Shown here: positions 18,818 through 23,922 of the stretch, piece by piece
Layout of the letters: the number at the start of each line of letters is the position of its first letter
Position numbering within the stretch: position 1 is the stretch's first letter
From: Plakobranchus ocellatus
Lineage: Eukaryota > Mollusca > Gastropoda > Plakobranchidae
Direction of reading: 5' to 3'
NCBI GenBank assembly: GCA_019648995.1
Contig: BLXT01002806.1
Coordinates: 933,057-956,978 of the forward strand
Length of the DNA stretch: 23,922 bases
Made by a program: the position numbers and the translations under genes
The notes under the pieces: generated by a model
What the model was told of the DNA's origin: nothing
What the model saw: the letters and a program-made list of their open reading frames with translations, nothing else
The model's database searches: none

Positions 18818-20633
18818 TAATCTGCGAGCTTTCTTTGCGTTTGGTTAACCAGATTTGACACAAGGTATTTTAAATCCCATTTAAAATCCTCGTCGATGAG
18901 CAGAAAGGATGAAGGTCTAAAGTTAGCGTTATATTTTGATAGATAGACGATTCCATTGGTAGACATATTCCTAATGAAACAAACCAAATATTAGATTAGA
19001 TCTGTGCATAGATTATATTAAGATACTAAGTGTCCTATTGTTACAGTCGGCCGTGTGGCTGGTAAAAATACTGAATGGGTATGGATATCATTGACGTGAG
19101 AAACTAATTTGAAAATCACACACACATACACATAGAATAAAGTGAGATGTGGGAAAAGAAGAGATATTGTCCGTCAGAGCAAGAGAAAATATTAAAATTA
19201 AAATTTAAAAAAAGAAAAGAATCATTTTCAAAGTAAGAATGATTCAAGTTATATGTGTGCATCTTATATCTCTTGGTTTGCCCTGCGCATAAAAAAGTAT
19301 TAATCATCATGGATTTCCACCCAAACCTGCCTTGTTAACTTCCTTAGGCTGTTTTTGCCTCCTTGGATAAACTTTCGATGAAAATTATTCATTGTTTACC
19401 TTTCCACTGCGTTTGGTCTCAATTTTTTCAATGGTTGCTAAATGTCCTTAAACCTTGCACCGGCTATATGAGATAATGATCGTCTACTAAAAAGAGGAAC
19501 ACGATGTTTCTCGCATCTCGCTTCATTCTTTGTATCCGTGTGTGTGCGTGTGTGTGTTTCAAACTTGTTAATCCAAAAGAAATAATAATATTTATGTTGA
19601 GGAGTCAATAATCAATGGTTCAGATAAACACGAAAAGGAAGATTTTTCTTTAGATTTTTTTTAATAATTAGAATGAAGTTTAGGGACATGCAACCGAAAA
19701 AAAACTTGCAGGCCTTTATCTCAACATTGTAGAAATTTTAGAACAGTTTTTGTTTAAACATTGCAAAGAATGAATCGTATGATTTTGTACATAAATTGAA
19801 AATGTTTTTAAACTTTTCAATATTGCGAGTCCTTTCAAGAAATGAACCAGCGATTGTGTATGCATTGTTTCACGTTTTTGAGGATTAGCTTACAGGTTTC
19901 AAACATCAATGTAAACACTTCTATCTTTCGCCTCACACTATTCATTGTTGTGATTTTATTTTTTGTAGTTTATGGAATCTTCAAAATTATATAGATTAAA
20001 AATGTTATACCGATAAAAGTTTCCTGCCGATGGTTTTTACGTGTGTTTCAACAGCTTTGAATTTTCCGTACAGTGTTCTAGCCATAGGGAGATGTTAGTG
20101 ACTTGCAATTTTGTCCTCCTTAAAGCATTAAGAGGTCTTGAAACTGTCCTGATTTGACTTAAGGTTTTAAAAGGAGAAAAACAAAAAAAAAATATTTTGT
20201 ATTTCGTTTCATTAAAAAGATTTCTATCACAAGCTTTGTTTTAGAACAATTTAAGGTTTGTGGTGTTAGAGAACTGTATTTTTCACAGCACCTTTTTTTA
20301 ATAGGTGTGTCGGATCGGTTACCTCCAAATGTTTTTGTCTTGTTTTTTTCGATCTCGTAATTCAGGTTAAACTAAAGGCTCATATCAACACACACTGTTA
20401 CATTACTTCCCACTGCTTTCCTCATAAGATTAACTCTTGAGCATTTTGTAGGAAAAATTTTTTACGTCCATCGTATTTGATAAGATACGCATACATGTTA
20501 CTTTGAAAATAACCAGTGCAGAGTAACGCCTTGATGCACTCAATAATTAGTGTCCATAGCTATGTAGGTAAAAGACCTTATTACATCTAGCCATCAATAA
20601 ATGACGCTATATCCAAGTGTTTGAGAGGGGCCG
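18818..20633. other. No gene supported
   Basis: AT-rich sequence with a short TG tract at 19539-19557. Acceptor-like sites at 19981, 20303 and elsewhere do not lead to exons I can support. Confidence 0.45.
19539..19557. repeat. Short (TG)n microsatellite
   Basis: TG dinucleotides with one C interruption (tgtgtgtgcgtgtgtgtgt). Confidence 0.85.
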
Positions 20634-20692
20634 AAGAGAGAAAGAGAGAGAGAGAGAGGGAGGGAGGTAGAGAGTCAGAGAGCTAGAGAGAT
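20634..20692. repeat. (GA)n-rich microsatellite
   Basis: Purine run of GA/GGA/GGGA units on the plus strand, directly followed by a TG tract. Confidence 0.9.
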
Positions 20693-20711
20693 TGTGTGTG
20701 TGTGTGTGTGT
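20693..20711. repeat. (TG)n microsatellite
   Basis: TG dinucleotide tract that ends 10 bp before the mariner element. Confidence 0.92.
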
Positions 20712-20721
20712 ATGCTTGATA

Positions 20722-20761
20722 CGAGGGATGTCCGAAAAGAAACAGGAAAAGGGGCATAACT
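20722..20761 (+). repeat. Mariner left terminal inverted repeat
   Basis: Forty bases starting CGAGGGATGTCCGAAAAGAA. Inverted partner at 21762-21801 with two mismatches. The left TA of the target duplication is at 20720-20721. Confidence 0.95.
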
Positions 20762-20818
20762 CAAAGAGTTTTGATCAGATAAATTTGAAACTCACACAGA
20801 TTGAAGTTCACTCTTCCA

Positions 20819-21639
20819 CTACTTCTCAACGTAATCCCCGTGGAGATCGATGCATTTTTGCCAGCTCGACAGCAGCGAATTGATACCCACTCGAAAGAAA
20901 TCAACGTCAAGATTATCAAACCAATTCCTCAATTCACTGATGAGGTCATCTTCTGTCTCGAAAGCCATGCCTCCTAAATGGCGCTTCAAGGGTCCAAACA
21001 AATGAAAGTCAGAGGGTGCCAGGTCTGGACTGTGGGCAGGATGAGGAAGAATTTCCCAACCGTAGCGCTGCAGCCATTGCTGTGTAAGGTTTGCTGTATC
21101 AGATTGTCAAAGAGGTTATTGTTTGCTTGAAAGTCTCCACCAGGCCCTACACCAATATGCGTCGTATCCTCATCTCCATTGTCTTGTTGGCATCGCTGCA
21201 GAAGGCGTTGCGAAATTTCAACCCTTTGAAGCTTGTGATCCTCCATTAACATTTTTGGAACCCATCTTGCAGACATCTTCCGATATACCAAAGTGTCATG
21301 GACTATTTCATGAACTGTACTCTTTGGAATTTCGAGTTTCAATGCAATTTCGCGTATCTTCATCCTCCTGTCACATCTAATGAGTTCGTCAACACGAGTT
21401 GTGTTCTACTCGTTGGTCGATGTTTTCGGGCGACCAGACTTTGGCTCATCACCTAGACTGGTTCGGCCCTCCCCAAACCAAGTACATCATTGATGCACTC
21501 TAGATCTTGACATAGCACCCTCACCATATGTTTCTGCTATTTGTTTGTGAATTTCAGAAGGTTTTGTTCCTTTAGAAAACAAAAAACGCACAACAGCTCT
21601 GACCTCCAGCTTCGACCACTCTTTGATGGGGGTAGCCAT
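20819..21639 (-). pseudogene. Mariner transposase remnant
   Basis: The start is MATPIKEWSKLEVRAVVRFL at 21639. The N-terminal helix-turn-helix region (KPSEIHKQIAETYGE, SRSRVHQ) and the linker (EGRTSLGDEPKSGRP) lie in one frame with two stops, TGA at 21489 and TAG at 21408. The second HTH (KIREIALKLEIPKSTVHEIV) follows in the same frame. Near 21190 the frame breaks and most of the catalytic core, including the first Asp motif (GDETW in relatives), is missing or unrecognisable. The C-terminal part resumes in another frame with the third-Asp signature HSPDLAPSDFHLF and LKRHLGGMAF, and ends at 20819. It cannot make an active DD34D transposase. Confidence 0.93.
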
Positions 21640-21761
21640 ATTGGAACCAGTAGTGTTCAATCGTGCGTTCATGAATGGTGCTGAAACTGCGCGCCGTGAA
21701 AGTTAATTTCTTGTACTGGTGTTTCCCGTTTACAGAATTAAAAAATATGGATTGGTTCAAG

Positions 21762-21801
21762 AATTATGCCCCTTTTCCTGTTTCTTTTCGGACGTCCCTC
21801 G
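21762..21801 (-). repeat. Mariner right terminal inverted repeat
   Basis: Forty bases ending in GGACGTCCCTCG, followed by TA at 21802-21803. Confidence 0.95.
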
Positions 21802-21832
21802 TACAAGACAGAATTTTATCTCTTGAAAACAG

Positions 21833-21963
21833 GAAAGTCGAACATGAAATTGAGTTTATCTTATTTCTTATGATGATGTATAGGGGAAAAGTTGAACAAA
21901 TATGCAGGGAAGCAAGAGAACACCAAATATTGCTATGTGAAAATTGCTTAAAATTAAAACAAG
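21833..21963 (+). CDS. Candidate internal exon, helical unknown protein
   Basis: Acceptor GAAAACAG (21825-21832) and good donor AAG|GTCAGT (21964). The open frame has strong helical character with hydrophobic and charged residues alternating: KVEHEIEFILFLMMMYRGKV, then EQICREAREHQILLCENC and LKLKQ. It begins in phase 2 and ends in phase 1. It lies 31 bp after the mariner right end, so the transposon inserted in the intron just before it. No family recognised. Confidence 0.4.
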
Positions 21964-22937
21964 GTCAGTAATCATTATCAGTTTGAAAGAAAATCAAAAG
22001 AGTTTTAAAAGAAAGAAATAAGTATTTTATTTTCACGCCTTTCCCCCTACAAAAACTTACATAAACTTTGTGTTTGATATGATTCGTTCAAATTCAAATC
22101 ATTGAAAAATATCAATTTAACTATGCTGGTAAATCTTTAAAAAACCAAATGAACTGAATAGTGGATAAGTAATATATCAATCAACGATAACACTTTTTCA
22201 GTTCAATATTATTTAAAAAACCAACACTTTCTTAAGACTTAAAAAGACCCAGAACATAGCGATTCTAACAATTGTTTTATATTGTTCAGTTAGAGCTTAT
22301 AACTGCTAAACTAAGCCCACAGAAAAATGAATAAAATAAATCAATAACAAATTTTATATTACAATTTCTATTCTCTTCCTAGCTTTTTGTTTTGGCTCCA
22401 AGCTGAAAACTGAAAATGTACATAAGTTAAATCATTTTTAATATAATGTAAGAACAAAAACACTTCAAATCCAGTTAAAAGTTTTTGTAAAAAGTATCCA
22501 CGCAAGGCATGCAGTTCATTAAATATACACACATTGATTGATACCTCATAAACGAATTGTGTTTTGATTGTGTTGAAAAAATCGAAAATCTACACAGGAT
22601 TATAATTTACTGAAGAGCCCTTTTTATAAAATAGAATCAACATCTTTAAACTTTAATCAACATCATACTTTATCATCTGCAAATAACCATGTTTTGGGAA
22701 GAATGGTTTTTTTTAATTGTGCGACAAAATATCTTTTCAAATATTCTGACAGAAAAAGTGCCAAATTGATGAAGGTTTAACCAAGAATAGTAAGCTTGAG
22801 TTACGTAATATTTTGAAGGGTAAAATTATAAAGCAACAGTTTAACAAATTTTTTTTTTAATATGAATAAAAAAAAAAACATATGCAGCTTAGCCTAATCA
22901 AACATGGATTCCTCGAGAAAATTCTCATCTTGGACAG

Positions 22938-22968
<31 letters not shown>

Positions 22969-23368
22969 TCTGTTGAATCTGAAGATCAGAAATTTTTTCA
23001 CAATACGGCACGGTGAGTGCCAGTGAATATAATATTATATTACCGACACTGTATTCGTTGTGTTGAGTTTGGGGCGTTGTCTGTAGATACGATTTTTTTT
23101 TTTATAACAAAGACATCATTCTTAAAGGGACTAACGTGTAATGAAAGAAACGATAAAAAGTATACTGGCTGTGTAAAGCATGTAAGGGTATAGGGATATT
23201 TTGTGTGCCGTAGTTTTATTATTCTATGAAATCATCGCTAATGGCTGTGAAATCATCACATGCAAAGAATAATAGCACTAGGATTAAAAAAGCCATGCGA
23301 AAGCTTTTGAATCTTCTGCCTAGATACCACTGGCCGGGGCTGTTTTTGTACATTTCATATTAAAGCAG
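21964..23368 (+). other. Probable intron between two candidate exons; otherwise no gene
   Basis: AT-rich sequence with a CA microsatellite. An overlapping plus frame from the ATG at 23238 (MKSSLMAVKSSHAKNNSTRI) runs to a stop near 23364, but it has no further support. Confidence 0.4.
22938..22964. repeat. (CA)n microsatellite
   Basis: About 13 CA units, essentially pure. Confidence 0.95.
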
Positions 23369-23460
23369 GAATCAAGCTGTTCATAGAGAGCCTTCAGCTG
23401 AATATCTACCATGATTCAGCCTGGAACCACTTCGATGCAACTCAAATGTGGATTGAATAA
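23369..23460 (+). CDS. Candidate terminal exon, unknown protein
   Basis: Acceptor TTAAAGCAG at 23360-23368. It opens with GA, which completes the phase-1 G of the exon ending at 21963 to a Gly codon. It then encodes IKLFIESLQLNIYHDSAWNH, FDATQMWIE and TAA. Aromatic-rich, coding-like composition. The phase match suggests it is the last exon of the same gene. Function unknown. Confidence 0.35.
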
Positions 23461-23922
23461 CTGCATAGCTTTCCCTTCTGGCCCCCGGATCTAGACGTTT
23501 AGCAAATTAGTTTTAGTTTTTATACCGCGAGTGTCTTATCTTGAATATTCCACATCTTTTTGTCCTTTCTTCGCGCAAATTCTATATTTTCAGGTTGGCC
23601 AATATAGTTGGCTTATTCTTTTTTTACCTTTGATCATCATTCGTTGTCTCGTGACATTAGAAACTCCCATGCTATCTTGAGATTCTCTCTAAAATTAAAA
23701 AAAAAAATCAACTATTTGATGTATTAAAAAATACGGTATATTCCAGATTGTAATTTTATATGTTTTCAAAATAGTAAAAGGTTGTTTACATCTTAATCTG
23801 GTCTAAATAAGAATTGTATATTGTTTTGTTTCTTAAGAATCGAGGTGCATTTTACCTGTCAGCTTTTGAAGATACATAAATGTTTTTTTGTCTTGCCTGT
23901 TGAAAAACTTAGTCTTTTTTTT
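23461..23922. other. 3' flank, no gene seen
   Basis: AT-rich sequence with poly-A and poly-T runs. No AATAAA stands out after the candidate terminal exon, although ATTAAA occurs near 23723. Confidence 0.45.

Larger units (their letters stand above)
20722..21801 (-). mobile_element. Tc1/mariner-family DNA transposon, mariner group, internally deleted
   Basis: A 1,080-bp element bounded by 40-bp terminal inverted repeats (20722-20761 and 21762-21801) that match at 38 of 40 positions. It is flanked by TA dinucleotides (20720-20721 and 21802-21803), the mariner target duplication. The termini begin CGAGGG. It encodes remnants of a mariner transposase on the minus strand. Full-length mariners are about 1.3 kb, so this copy has lost roughly 200 bp. 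It is immobile on its own, although the intact ends could still be recognised by a transposase supplied elsewhere. Confidence 0.95.

Noticed and set aside
19047..19061. 15-nt micro-exon candidate (TCG GCC GTG TGG CTG) between an acceptor and GTAAAA
   Set aside because: Too short to judge; such pairs of sites arise often by chance.
20304..20365. Possible exon after a strong acceptor (TTTTTTAATAG) reading VCRIGYLQMFLSCFFRSRNS
   Set aside because: Weak donor (GTTAAA), T-rich composition, and the phase does not connect to the 21833 exon.
21675..21971. Plus-strand 98-codon frame starting MVLKLRAVKVNFLYWC as one gene
   Set aside because: Its first half is mariner terminal sequence. Only the part after the acceptor at 21832 is a plausible exon.

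Overview
This is a window of animal nuclear DNA. It is AT-rich and gene-sparse, with short GT-AG exons separated by long introns, many microsatellites, a 5'-truncated LINE tail and a mariner DNA transposon. An AIG1/GIMAP-type GTPase, a Myb/SANT (trihelix) gene with several introns and CTAG-dense sequence would suit a lophotrochozoan, most likely a gastropod or bivalve mollusc. That taxonomic guess is an inference.

Layout. Positions 1-1310: a (TTC)n tract at the edge, then about 470 bp of imperfect (GAT/GAC)n ending about 275 bp before a start codon. Positions 1311-6742 (+): a three-exon GIMAP-like GTPase gene with all joins in phase 0. Its second intron (3.7 kb) is filled with period-3 C/A-rich repeats. 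Positions 6743-10743: non-coding, with a decayed tandem array of about 55 bp at 7767-8415 and a 27-bp minisatellite at 10146-10247. Positions 10744-14434 (-): a five-exon Myb/SANT-like gene that I assembled by splice sites and phase. It carries one extra base in a homopolymer in exon 3, and its fourth intron holds a short LINE 3' tail with an 11-bp target-site duplication. Two tRNA-derived SINE relics and a CTAG-rich patch lie in its second intron.

Positions 14878-17169 hold three weaker coding candidates: the C-terminal half of an Ig-like domain on minus, a short terminal exon on plus, and a coding-like stretch that switches frame twice on plus. Positions 18214-23460 hold a possible plus-strand gene. 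Its last two exons (21833-21963 and 23369-23460) join in phase, and a deleted mariner copy (20722-21801, 40-bp inverted repeats, TA duplication) ends 31 bp before the first of them. Microsatellites of GTT, GA/TG and CA are scattered through this part.

No operon-like or multi-gene system is visible. The two best genes, the GTPase and the DNA-binding protein, lie in opposite orientation and have no obvious functional link. The most useful points for a reader are the reconstructed SANT gene with its frameshift, the altered G3 motif and repeat-packed intron of the GTPase, and the two well-delimited transposon insertions.
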